From NCBI GenBank assembly GCA_019456255.1, contig VRUG01000013.1:1-64000 (forward strand): DNA of 64,000 nucleotides. The letters are read 5' to 3'. Each line of letters opens with the position of its first letter. The stretch's first letter is position 1. The notes under the pieces are model-generated. The model made no database searches. It had not been told where the DNA came from and worked only from the letters and a program-made list of their open reading frames with translations. This stretch comes from Planctomycetota bacterium. GTDB lineage: Bacteria > Planctomycetota > Phycisphaerae > Sedimentisphaerales > Anaerobacaceae. Below, in pieces: positions 1 to 8,005 of this stretch. The position numbers were made by a program, and so were the translations under genes.

Positions 1-1959
1 ACCGCCGCCACCACGACCGCCACCGCCACCGCCGCCGCCGACAGCGTCTCCTGCTTGGAGATTAAAGAAGAAATCAGCAGGTGCACTTACAAGCTGAGTG
101 ACATTGTAAACTTCAATTTCCATTTTGCTTGGCAACGACTCTGTTGTTGCAATAGTAACGATTCCATCCATAACTATGTAGTCAATCTCAGCCAGGTCGC
201 TTGAAATAGCATCGAGTAAAAGTTCCATTGCTGAACGCAGTGGTATTGCCGAAATGGCATCCATATTTATTGGTGTTGTCTGGTCAATCTCGGCAACATC
301 ATATAAGTCTCTCCAATTAACAAAGACACTTAAAGGCGGGTCAACGGAATTTTTTAAAATCTCGATAGCCTCCTGGAAAGTTGTTTCCGGAGTCAATTCC
401 AATAGCTCAACGACCTCATCCATCTGCTCCATGACGGCCATATTTGTCGGGTCGGTACCAAGGACACCTTCTACTCTACGTGTGGGTCTGGCAATAATTT
501 CCCGCCAATTTTTCGGATGTCTCATTTCGTCGGCAAAAGGAATGCCTGCTTTTTCAGCATCAAGAAAGGAATCGACTTTCTCTTTTGAGGTTTCTTTTTC
601 AACTTCAAGCTGTTGACGGAATCCGATTGTATCTTCAAGCATTTGTTTTTGTATAAGAGCATGGTCATTCAACGGGTCTATTGCGAGCAAGCTTTCCAGT
701 TGCCCCAAAGCTGCTTCATATCTCTGCTGTTTCATATATGCCACAGAATTTTGAATTAGTTCGTTGATTCTTTTTGCCCTGTCATTTTGCATTTGGTCTT
801 TTATTATTTTCTGATTTTTTGCAGCCTGGAGCTGTTTCTCTTGAGCCAACTTAACATCCTGTTTCTGTTGTCCTCTACTAATGTTGTTTTTGAATTCTGA
901 TAGAACTCTGGTGTATTGTTCATAGATTTCATCGCCAAGATGTGTTTGATTATCGTTAACCTTTCGCTCAGCAAGTTCGACGACCTCTTTTGCCTCTTTA
1001 TATTCTCCCAGAGCGACAAAATCCTGCGCCTTTGCCACTGCATCATTAACAACAGCTTTAGTGTGGCTTTGAATGATACTTCTTTTTCGTTTTATAACGT
1101 CAATATAACTATCGGACCCTATGGTTTCTATCTGGACGTCCAGCGGAGCCGGTTTGTCGTATGCAAGCATCTGTTCTTTATTAATTTTTTCCGGCTTTGC
1201 CATGATAGTCAATGTCTCATCGAAGACTAATTCCTTTTCTTCAATAGATACATTCTGCTCTTTTGTGAAAGACCTGTTTTGTGTTGAGTATAAAAGTTCA
1301 GCCCTCTGTGCATCATCAATTTTGGCTAAATAATCTTCCGCAGTCATTCCTGCAGGCGCTTCGAGCAAGCCGCTTTTTGCAATTTTCAAAAATCCCTTAC
1401 GTGCCTTTTCCAATTGGCCAGTTCGATATAATGCAATACTGCTATTGTATAACTCCGTGACATTTTCCTCTTGGTAATTGGTCCGCATAGCCAACTGTTC
1501 CAAAGCCTGTGAAACCTGACTTCGTTCAACGTCTGTGAGATATGGACTTTCACTGACTTTTTGGAGTAATGTTCCTGCTTGTTCAATCTGCCCCTTACCG
1601 ATTAGAGTATTTGCCTGTTTAATTGTATCCAAAATCGGTGTACGTTGAGCCAATGCCATTTTTGTTTTTGCTAAAAGTTCATTAAGCTTTGTTCTCTCGG
1701 CGGCTGAGAGATATTCCTTGTAGTCCATTGCAAAGAGGAAGGATTTTTCTGCCTGTGTATAGAATCCCCTTTTGTATTGTTCGTTGCCTGCGTTAATCCA
1801 GTCTTGTGCGACTTGCCTGACAATCTGGCGTTTAGTAGAGTTTTCCGCAGCTTGAACCAATACGGTGCGTGAGAATACGCCACCAAGTAGAATTAAGATG
1901 AACATAACCCATAGGCTTCTCTCACCCATCTTCTTACCCATTCTTCTTATCTTACCCAA
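1..1959 (-). CDS. Secretin-like protein with N-terminal helical repeat region (3' end beyond window)
   Basis: About 653 residues are visible and the gene runs off the left edge. The N-terminus has a hydrophobic signal segment (roughly residues 17-37), followed by TPR-like helical repeats with the recurring pattern 'VAQDWINAGNEQYKRGFY'. From about residue 480 comes a secretin N0/STN-like block ('TFQEAIEILKNS', 'IPLRSAMELLLDAI', 'YIVMDGIVTIAT'). Last comes a Gly-rich stretch at the window edge. In planctomycetes such proteins are annotated as type II/IV secretin-like; pore formation here is inferred, because the secretin core lies outside the window. The start is TTG at 1959: AGGAGG lies 7 nt upstream at 1967-1972, whereas ATG at 1941 would be 25 nt away. 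The upstream gene at 2288-3769 is a paralogue of its N-terminal half. Confidence 0.75.
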   Translation of the reverse strand, partial: MGKIRRMGKKMGERSLWVMFILILLGGVFSRTVLVQAAENSTKRQIVRQVAQDWINAGNEQYKRGFYTQAEKSFLFAMDYKEYLSAAERTKLNELLAKTKMALAQRTPILDTIKQANTLIGKGQIEQAGTLLQKVSESPYLTDVERSQVSQALEQLAMRTNYQEENVTELYNSSIALYRTGQLEKARKGFLKIAKSGLLEAPAGMTAEDYLAKIDDAQRAELLYSTQNRSFTKEQNVSIEEKELVFDETLTIMAKPEKINKEQMLAYDKPAPLDVQIETIGSDSYIDVIKRKRSIIQSHTKAVVNDAVAKAQDFVALGEYKEAKEVVELAERKVNDNQTHLGDEIYEQYTRVLSEFKNNISRGQQKQDVKLAQEKQLQAAKNQKIIKDQMQNDRAKRINELIQNSVAYMKQQRYEAALGQLESLLAIDPLNDHALIQKQMLEDTIGFRQQLEVEKETSKEKVDSFLDAEKAGIPFADEMRHPKNWREIIARPTRRVEGVLGTDPTNMAVMEQMDEVVELLELTPETTFQEAIEILKNSVDPPLSVFVNWRDLYDVAEIDQTTPINMDAISAIPLRSAMELLLDAISSDLAEIDYIVMDGIVTIATTESLPSKMEIEVYNVTQLVSAPADFFFNLQAGDAVGGGGGGGGRGGGG

Positions 1960-2052
1960 AATAAACCTCCTGCCGTAGCAAAGACAAATATTTCTGAATA
2001 ACTTACTGTTTAGTAAACCCACCCTTTAAGATAGAGCACTTAGAACATCCTT

Positions 2053-2081
2053 ATTTTACCGCCAATCAGGTCGGTTTGCAA
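2053..2081 (-). promoter_or_regulatory. Putative sigma-70-type promoter for the secretin-like gene
   Basis: On the minus strand TTGCAA (2076-2081) and TAAAAT (2053-2058) are separated by 17 nt. It points at the TTG start at 1959, leaving a leader of about 85 nt. The rest of the 1960-2287 intergenic stretch is AT-rich and I see nothing else in it. So this gene may be transcribed separately from its upstream paralogue. Confidence 0.45.
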
Positions 2082-2287
2082 GGAAAAAAAATAGTTTTTG
2101 CCCTTATTAGCATATCAAATTGGTATAAAATTGAAGTGTCCCATATTAATGCATATATATAGGTTGTATAGGCAAGCTGGGTAATATCGTAACAATTATA
2201 AGTCCGATAACTTTTTGGGGAAAAAGTGAATTTATCGGTTGGATGTGAGTATAAAATGCAATATTTTGGTCTTAGTTGTGTTTTTTG

Positions 2288-3769
2288 CTACTGCCATGCA
2301 GCTTCTTTCTCCTGCTGATTGACCCACTCTGTCTGCCTTCTCAGGAGACTGTTAATGTATGAAACAACCTCATTTCCGAGATGTTGGCGATGCTCCTGGA
2401 CGACTTTTTCAGTTAATGCAATTATTTTCTTTGCTTTTTTGAACTGTCCATCGTCCGTATATTTTTGTGATTTGGTTATAGCATCTGTTACAACGGCCTT
2501 TATATAACTTCTTAATATCTTTGTTTTTCTGGTGACCATGTCAATGTCATCTTCGGGCTGGTATTGCGGCTGCTTTTCCTGCTCGACCTGGTCCTGTTTT
2601 GGTTGTTCTTCGGCTTGTTCCTGCAACACTACCTGGCCCTGTTTTGGTTGTTCTTCGGCTTGTTCCTGCAACACTACCTGGCCCTGTTTTGGTTGTTCGG
2701 CGTACTGTGTGCTGGTGTCTTTCTTGTCGATGTCTTTCTTTGGCTGATAGAGCGGTATTGCATCTTGCCGGTCGGCCTGCTCGGAAAGCCTCTTTCTGTT
2801 TGCCAAAATTCTATCTATTCTATTAAAGCCCTGCCGAGCTTTTTCCTGTTGATTATTTCGATAATATTCCATGCTCTTTGCATAAAGTTCAGCAATCTGT
2901 CTCTGTTCCAAATCAAGTTGTGCATCTATCTTTCTTTGTCTTTTTTCGATTTCCAACAAAGGTTTCTCAGTCATTATCTCTGGTGCCTTCGTAGTCTCAA
3001 GATATGGTTTTGGCTGGGCAAACAGCCCTTTATCAATTGATTCATCGGTTTTTTGAGGTTTGTCTAATGTGACTTTTATTTCATTATCCTGCTTCTTCGC
3101 TTCTATTTCATTGTTTACAAAAGCAAGTTTTCTTATTATGTTCGTTGAGGTTTTTCCGTCCAAATATTCACTATGCAGCGTCTGCTCAAGGAGTATTCTG
3201 GCATCTTCAAACTTTCTCTGCCGAATCAACTCGTCAGCTTTTTGTATATTTCGCAAAACTCTCTGTGCTTCAACCGGCTGAAAGCCCTGGTCTACTTCTT
3301 CAAACAATCGTTCTACGACTTTCATTTGTTTTTTAGTGATATTCTCTTCAGTACTAATTCTTTGAAGTTTTATTTTAGCATCATACAGTTTTTTCTCTTC
3401 TATCATCACTCTCACAGCCTGGATATCCTGAGGGATTCTTTTTTGGTCCATGACAATCGCATGTGTTTGTTCAAGCATTTGGTCGAGGATTTGCGCTTCA
3501 TTTTCGTCGAGGTATTTCTGGTATTGCTTTGCCACGAGCAGTGACCTTTCGGCATCTGAATAAAAACCCTTTTTGTATTGTGTTTTTCCGACCATCAACC
3601 ATTCCTGGGCCACTTTTCTGCTGGTTGTTTGCCTGTCTAGTTTTCTTCCAAAGTCGTCTTCGGCTTGTATTTTTGCCATTGTCAGCATTGGTGTGAAGAC
3701 GGTCAGAATTGTAATCAAGGCGGTGGTTTTTAAATACGAAGATAGTTTTTGCGAAAATAAATTGCCCAT
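2288..3769 (-). CDS. Exported helical-repeat protein, paralogue of the secretin-like N-terminal half
   Basis: 493 residues. A signal-peptide-like N-terminus ('LKTTALITILTVFTPMLTMA') is followed by TPR-like helices ('VAQEWLMVGKTQYKKGFY') that match the start of the neighbour at 1-1959. The C-terminus ('KAVVTDAITKSQKY', 'HLGNEVVSYINSLL') also matches the end of the neighbour's repeat region. It stops exactly where the neighbour continues into its secretin-like half. So it is either a truncated duplicate or a dedicated partner subunit. The middle carries a Gln/Glu-rich linker with 15-residue tandem repeats. I chose ATG 3769 because AGAGG lies 6 nt upstream and the signal peptide then starts properly; the frame opens further up at 3847 without an SD. 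Function unknown. Confidence 0.7.
   Translation of the reverse strand: MGNLFSQKLSSYLKTTALITILTVFTPMLTMAKIQAEDDFGRKLDRQTTSRKVAQEWLMVGKTQYKKGFYSDAERSLLVAKQYQKYLDENEAQILDQMLEQTHAIVMDQKRIPQDIQAVRVMIEEKKLYDAKIKLQRISTEENITKKQMKVVERLFEEVDQGFQPVEAQRVLRNIQKADELIRQRKFEDARILLEQTLHSEYLDGKTSTNIIRKLAFVNNEIEAKKQDNEIKVTLDKPQKTDESIDKGLFAQPKPYLETTKAPEIMTEKPLLEIEKRQRKIDAQLDLEQRQIAELYAKSMEYYRNNQQEKARQGFNRIDRILANRKRLSEQADRQDAIPLYQPKKDIDKKDTSTQYAEQPKQGQVVLQEQAEEQPKQGQVVLQEQAEEQPKQDQVEQEKQPQYQPEDDIDMVTRKTKILRSYIKAVVTDAITKSQKYTDDGQFKKAKKIIALTEKVVQEHRQHLGNEVVSYINSLLRRQTEWVNQQEKEAAWQ
2588..2699 (-). repeat. 45-bp tandem repeat within coding sequence
   Basis: Two nearly identical 45-bp units (2588-2632, 2633-2677) and a partial third (2678-2699). 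They encode 15-residue Gln/Glu/Pro-rich units ('EEQPKQGQVVLQEQA'). The units keep the frame, so copy number can change without breaking the gene. It is likely a flexible linker. Confidence 0.85.
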
Positions 3770-3915
3770 ATCAACCTCTAAGTTAACAATGTTTTTCAGT
3801 CGATTCTCTGCAAAGCCGTCATCCATTACGCCTTCGTCGCCCGCCATTAATTTTCGATATGCGCTTTGCCAGCAGTAGTTTATAAAGAATTTGGCCTGTT
3901 TTACAAGGGAAAAAA

Positions 3916-3944
3916 TTGCTTTATAGGTATTCTGTCCTTATTAT
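3916..3944 (+). promoter_or_regulatory. Putative promoter of tsaB (leaderless or near-leaderless)
   Basis: TTGCTT (3916-3921), a 17-nt spacer and TATTAT (3939-3944). The predicted transcription start is about 3950-3952, only 2-4 nt before ATG 3954. No Shine-Dalgarno sequence is present, which fits a leaderless message. Confidence 0.45.
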
Positions 3945-3953
3945 TGTCGTCAA

Positions 3954-4664
3954 ATGGATGCAAACGAGTTGATATTGAGTATTGAGACCTCTGGTCGTAT
4001 AGGCTCTGTGGCGGTTTCAGGCGGTGCGAATCTGCTTGGCGAGCGCGAATTTTCTGCGCCGATGCGTCATAGTGCGGAGATTTTCGGTGCAGTGGGTGGT
4101 CTTTTAGAGCAATTCGGCAAGAGAGCTGATGAGATCAGGCAGATTTACATATCTGTTGGTCCGGGCAGCTTTACAGGGCTTCGAATCGCGGTGACGATGG
4201 CGAAAACGATGGCGCTGGCTAATGATGTTGCGATTGTGGCGGTTGATACTCTTGACGTTATTGGGGCTAATGCGATTGAGTATGTCACAAGCGAAAATGA
4301 GGATATTGAGCGAATCGGGGTTATCCTTGATGCTAAGCGTAGTCAGTTCTTTGCGGCGGTCTATGAAAAGCAAGGTCAGAAGTGGGAGAAGAAATTAGAT
4401 GACTGTTTGCTGACGGTCAAGCAGTTTCATGAGCGATTTGGGGGTGACGCAAAGAGTGTTTGGCTATTGGGTGAGGGGCTGGTGTATTATAAGGATAAGT
4501 TTGCAGGTGACGGGATTGAGTTTTTTGATGAGTCGCTTTGGAACCCAAGGGCGTCGAAGGTTTATGAGTTAGGGTTTTTGAAAGCCAAGAGTGGCGAGTT
4601 TGCGGATGCATTAACGTTAGAGCCTAAATACATTCAGCGTCCGGATATAAAGATGAAAAAATAG
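3954..4664 (+). CDS. tsaB: tRNA threonylcarbamoyladenosine biosynthesis protein TsaB
   Basis: 236 residues, normal family length. It shows the ASKHA-fold signature of TsaB/YeaZ: 'ILSIETSG' at the N-terminus, 'MRHSAEIF', and the hallmark 'VGPGSFTGLRIAV' near residues 68-80. TsaB is the non-catalytic partner of TsaD and TsaE in making t6A37 on ANN-decoding tRNAs in the cytoplasm. tsaD, tsaC and tsaE are not in this window. There is no SD before ATG 3954; see the promoter at 3916-3944. Confidence 0.92.
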   Translation: MDANELILSIETSGRIGSVAVSGGANLLGEREFSAPMRHSAEIFGAVGGLLEQFGKRADEIRQIYISVGPGSFTGLRIAVTMAKTMALANDVAIVAVDTLDVIGANAIEYVTSENEDIERIGVILDAKRSQFFAAVYEKQGQKWEKKLDDCLLTVKQFHERFGGDAKSVWLLGEGLVYYKDKFAGDGIEFFDESLWNPRASKVYELGFLKAKSGEFADALTLEPKYIQRPDIKMKK

Positions 4665-4687
4665 AATAGTAATTTGGGGAGATAATT

Positions 4688-5041
4688 ATGAAACGAAAAA
4701 ATAATGGTTCGGTCGGCGGATCCATTATCACTTTGCTGGTTCTTGGTCTTATTGTACTGTTTATCGCAAGGGGTATATGGGTAAAGTCAACAAATCATCA
4801 TTTCGATGTTTTGATATCTGCCTATATTTCTGAAACAGACGGGGTCGAGGAAGATACTCGCGGAGACTTGAAAGAAAAACTGGCGGAAAGCGGTATCTTT
4901 TTGCAAGTGACCAACTGGGACAAGGAAAGCTTTATCAAAGATGAAAAGCTTTATGAAAATGTTAAAAAGGCATTAGAGGCCAAAGAGCAAAGAATAAGAG
5001 ATGAACACAACGACGCTATTAGTGATGTAATTAATTTATAA
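4688..5041 (+). CDS. Small single-pass membrane protein, unknown function
   Basis: 117 residues. A basic N-terminus (MKRKNN) precedes one transmembrane helix ('SIITLLVLGLIVLFIARGIW', about residues 12-31), then a charged, mostly helical domain. GGGGAG lies a few bases before ATG 4688. It begins 23 nt after tsaB on the same strand, so it may be co-transcribed. I recognise no family. Confidence 0.65.
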   Translation: MKRKNNGSVGGSIITLLVLGLIVLFIARGIWVKSTNHHFDVLISAYISETDGVEEDTRGDLKEKLAESGIFLQVTNWDKESFIKDEKLYENVKKALEAKEQRIRDEHNDAISDVINL

Positions 5042-5049
5042 GTTCTCAA

Positions 5050-5466
5050 TTGGAGAGTCTTCTGAAATTTAACTCTGTCAATCGCAAAAGGTTGTGGATT
5101 TTATTGTCACTTTGTATAGTTACGCCATTAGGTTTTTGGTGTAAGTCTTATCATGGTTTTGGCAACTGGTTTTATCTATACGGGGGCGGTGTATTATATG
5201 AGATATTTTTCTGTCTGGTTTTGTTTCTGGTTTGGCCTAAAAGGCAAAACGCAATTAAGATAGCGATTGGCGTATTAATTGTGACGTGCTTGCTGGAGAC
5301 ATTGCAATTATGGCATGCGCCTTTTTTAGAGACGATACGTTCAACTTATTGGGGTAGAGTGTTTATAGGGACGACTTTTGTGTGGTTAGATTTTCCTCAT
5401 TATCTTGTTGGGGCGTTTTTAGGGTGGTTATTTATGCGACGTTTTGGCGAGGCCAGTTCAGATTAA
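5050..5466 (+). CDS. DUF2809-family integral membrane protein
   Basis: 138 residues with four or five hydrophobic helices. The segment 'LLETLQLWHAPFLETIRST' followed by 'GRVFIGTTFVWLDFPHYLVGA' matches the DUF2809 pattern (…E.LQL..APWLDA.R.T..G…F.W.D). The start appears to be TTG 5050, 8 nt after the stop of the preceding gene; no ATG precedes the first membrane helix and no clear SD is visible. Function unknown in the family. Confidence 0.65.
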   Translation: MESLLKFNSVNRKRLWILLSLCIVTPLGFWCKSYHGFGNWFYLYGGGVLYEIFFCLVLFLVWPKRQNAIKIAIGVLIVTCLLETLQLWHAPFLETIRSTYWGRVFIGTTFVWLDFPHYLVGAFLGWLFMRRFGEASSD

Positions 5467-5720
5467 TGGGGTTGGCAGGTTTAGTTCGGCCTGTCAGGTT
5501 GGCATGGAAAGCCCTTTTTTACAATGCCAAAATGGCCAATTCATACTGCGTAAACTGGGGGGATATCGGGATTCAGCATTTTTTAAACGCTGTAATTAGC
5601 TATTTTATAAGAGGTTAAGGGCTGGGACGTCAAAAAGGCGGGGTCTGGAGGGCTAATTTGGTATATGCTTTGCTTGTATAGTATTAAGTTATACTAAATT
5701 GGACTAATAAAATGCGATTT

Positions 5721-5749
5721 TTGACATACTATCAATCGTTGTGTCATGT
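5721..5749 (+). promoter_or_regulatory. Possible promoter of the groEL operon
   Basis: A perfect TTGACA (5721-5726) is followed after 17 nt by a poor -10 candidate TCATGT (5744-5749). It would give a leader of about 130 nt containing the hairpin at 5787-5806. It is weak because of the -10. Confidence 0.25.
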
Positions 5750-5786
5750 CTGCAAAAGTGGGTATGCAGTAAATTCAAGTAAGTGG

Positions 5787-5806
5787 ATTCCCGCTTGCGC
5801 GGGAAT
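5787..5806. repeat. Perfect 8-bp-arm hairpin, REP-like
   Basis: ATTCCCGC (5787-5794), loop TTGC, GCGGGAAT (5799-5806). Elements of the type GGATTCCCGC...GCGGGAATGAC are widely dispersed in bacterial intergenic regions. Here it lies in the putative groEL leader; there is no T-run, so it is not an obvious terminator. Confidence 0.6.
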
Positions 5807-5886
5807 GACAAGATACAGGAATTAAATCCAATCAGTATTAGAAGCAAATTGATTTTAGAATCTTTATGAATTAGGAGAAACAGGCT

Positions 5887-7629
5887 ATGGCAGTTAAAGA
5901 TTTGGTATTTGAGTCAGAGGCACGTGCGTCGCTGCTGGCGGGCGTAGAAAAGCTTGCACGAGCGGTGAAGTCGACGCTTGGCCCTCGTGGCAGGAACGCA
6001 ATTATTGATAAAGGCTGGGGCGGGCCTACCGTGACAAAAGACGGGGTTACCGTAGCTGAGGAAATCGAATTAGTAGATAAGAATGAGAATCTCGGTGCTC
6101 AGTTAGTTAGGGAAGCTGCGAGTAAGACATCCAAGATAGCTGGTGACGGCACGACGACAGCAACGGTTTTGACCGAGGCGATGTTCAAGCAGGCGTGTCG
6201 CAATCTGGCAGCTGGCGCTGACGCGATGTCACTTAATCGCGGGATGCAGAAGGCGGCTAAGGTGGTTACTGAGAAGTTGGCGTCACTTGCTAAGCCGGTT
6301 GATATCACTAAGAAAGATGACATTGTAAATATCGCGGCGATATCAGCTAATAATGATATTGAAATCGGCAAGATAATGGCAGAGGCGTTTCAGCGTGTCG
6401 GCAAAGACGGTGTTATCACTGTTGAAGAAGGTAAGAGCCTTGATACGACAGTTGATTTTGTCGAGGGTATGCAGTTTGACCGCGGCTTTTTGTCGCCTCA
6501 TTTTGTCACTGACCAGGATAATATGACTTGTGAACTCAACAAGCCTTACATTCTTATTCATGAAGAGAAAATAAGCAGTATCGCTAAATTGGTTCCGCTT
6601 TTGGAAACGATGGCAAAGAACAAGAGGCCCTTATTGATTATCGCAGAGGACGTTGAAAGCGAGGCGCTGGCAACATTGGTTATCAATAAGTTGAAGGGTG
6701 TTGTTCAGGTCGCAGCGGTGAAGGCCCCGGGTTACGGTGACAGGCGTAAAGCGATGCTTGAGGATATTGCGGTTCTTACCGGTGCTGAGGCCATTATGAA
6801 GGATTTGGGTGTTGACCTTGAGAATGTGAGTATTTCTCAGCTTGGTCAGGCGAAAAAAATCACTATCGATAATGACAACACGATTATTGTCGAGGGTGCG
6901 GGCGACGAAACTGCTATCGCGGCAAAGATCAAACAGATACAGGCAGAGATCGACAATTCAACAAGTGATTACGACAAGGAGAAATTGCAGGAGCGTTTGG
7001 CGAAATTGACCGGCGGAGTAGCACAGATAAATGTTGGTGCCGGCAGCGAAGCAGAGCTGAAAGAAACTAAGGCCCGCATCGAGGACGCATTGCACGCGAC
7101 TCGCGCAGCTTTGGAAGAGGGAATTGTACCGGGCGGCGGCGTAGCACTTATCCGTTGTATTGATGCGGTTGCAAAGCTGAAACTCAAAGGCGATGAAAAA
7201 ACCGGAGCAGAGATTGTCGCACACGCACTGTCGATGCCTTGTGCATGTATTGCAGAAAACGCAGGGGCAGTACCAAATCTGGTAGTCAATAATATCACGG
7301 AAGGCAAAGATGGTTTTGGTTATAACGCCAATACCGACACTTACGAAGACCTTATTGAGGCCGGCGTAATTGACCCGGCGAAGGTGACCCGAATCGCGTT
7401 ACAAAATTCTGTGAGTATCGCGGGCTTGCTATTGACGACTGATTGCCTTGTGACCGAGAAGCCTGGTAAAGAAGAAGCTGGTGCCGGCGGAATGCCTCCT
7501 GGAGGAATGGGTGGTATGGGCGGCGGTATGGGCGGTGGTATGGGCGGCGGTATGGGCGGCGGTATGGGCGGCGGTATGGGCGGTATGGGTGGTATGGGCG
7601 GCGGAATGCCGGGCATGGGAATGATGTAA
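5887..7629 (+). CDS. groEL: Chaperonin GroEL, copy 1, with long Gly-Met tail
   Basis: 580 residues versus about 545 in typical GroEL. The ATP-binding blocks are intact ('[16 protein letters not shown]', '[13 protein letters not shown]', '[10 protein letters not shown]'). The excess length is a C-terminal tail of about a dozen GGM/GGGM units ending in MPGMGMM, encoded by near-identical 12-nt repeats from about 7500 to 7620. In GroEL this tail projects into the folding cavity. It is the first gene of the chaperone operon with groES 33 nt downstream; AGGAGA lies before ATG 5887. A second, tail-less GroEL follows groES. Confidence 0.97.
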   Translation: MAVKDLVFESEARASLLAGVEKLARAVKSTLGPRGRNAIIDKGWGGPTVTKDGVTVAEEIELVDKNENLGAQLVREAASKTSKIAGDGTTTATVLTEAMFKQACRNLAAGADAMSLNRGMQKAAKVVTEKLASLAKPVDITKKDDIVNIAAISANNDIEIGKIMAEAFQRVGKDGVITVEEGKSLDTTVDFVEGMQFDRGFLSPHFVTDQDNMTCELNKPYILIHEEKISSIAKLVPLLETMAKNKRPLLIIAEDVESEALATLVINKLKGVVQVAAVKAPGYGDRRKAMLEDIAVLTGAEAIMKDLGVDLENVSISQLGQAKKITIDNDNTIIVEGAGDETAIAAKIKQIQAEIDNSTSDYDKEKLQERLAKLTGGVAQINVGAGSEAELKETKARIEDALHATRAALEEGIVPGGGVALIRCIDAVAKLKLKGDEKTGAEIVAHALSMPCACIAENAGAVPNLVVNNITEGKDGFGYNANTDTYEDLIEAGVIDPAKVTRIALQNSVSIAGLLLTTDCLVTEKPGKEEAGAGGMPPGGMGGMGGGMGGGMGGGMGGGMGGGMGGMGGMGGGMPGMGMM

Positions 7630-7662
7630 AACAACTAACAGAAAGAACCTAAGGAGTTAGAT

Positions 7663-7953
7663 ATGAAACTTAAACCATTGGATGACAGAATTGTAATTAA
7701 GCAGTTAGAAGCCCAGGAGAAGACGGCGGGCGGAATTATTTTGCCTGAGGCAGCGAAGGAAAAACCGATGATCGGTAAGGTTGTTGCTATAGGTCCGGGT
7801 AAGCTGCTCGAGACCGGTAAAAGAAGTAAGATGAATGTAAAGAAGAACGATGAAGTTATCTACGCAAAATATATGGGAAGTGACGTTGAGATCGAAGGCG
7901 AGACTTATGTTATTTTAAGAGAGAGTGACGTTCTCGGCGTGGTAGAAAAGTAA
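7663..7953 (+). CDS. groES: Co-chaperonin GroES
   Basis: 96 residues, full length. It begins 'MKLKPLDDRIVIKQL' and has the mobile loop 'EKTAGGIILPEAAKEKP', whose hydrophobic tripeptide binds GroEL, and the 'VIGPGK' and 'YVILRESDVLGV' strands. An AAGGAG SD lies just upstream. It sits between two divergent groEL genes and presumably caps both. Confidence 0.97.
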   Translation: MKLKPLDDRIVIKQLEAQEKTAGGIILPEAAKEKPMIGKVVAIGPGKLLETGKRSKMNVKKNDEVIYAKYMGSDVEIEGETYVILRESDVLGVVEK

Positions 7954-8005
7954 ACTTTGTTTTATTAACTATAAAGGCAAATTAAAAGTTAAGAGGTAAT
8001 TAAAA

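Larger units (their letters stand above)
5467..5886. other. 420-bp intergenic region upstream of the groEL operon
   Basis: No convincing gene: an open frame at 5382-5618 only overlaps the DUF2809 gene out of frame. The region holds a weak dyad TAGTAT/ATACTA (5679-5684 and 5691-5696), a candidate TTGACA promoter at 5721, and a GC-rich hairpin at 5787-5806. I looked for a CIRCE element (TTAGCACTC-N9-GAGTGCTAA) and for a sigma-32-type promoter and saw neither. Confidence 0.6.

Noticed and set aside
2588-2699. Regular repeats considered as a CRISPR array
   Set aside because: The units are directly adjacent without spacers and code in frame for a Gln-rich linker.
2532-3040. Overlapping plus-strand open frames across the 45-bp repeat
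   Set aside because: They are shadows of the minus-strand repeat protein; their Leu/Phe/Cys-rich translation follows from the Gln/Glu repeat on the other strand.
5382-5618. Open frame after the DUF2809 gene
   Set aside because: It overlaps that gene out of frame, has no family pattern and lacks an SD.
5467-5886. CIRCE or sigma-32 promoter before groEL
   Set aside because: No TTAGCACTC/GAGTGCTAA dyad or CTTGAA...CCCCAT pattern is visible.
7341-7634. Minus-strand Pro-rich frame opposite the GroEL tail
   Set aside because: The Pro/Ile repeat is the complement of the GGM codons.
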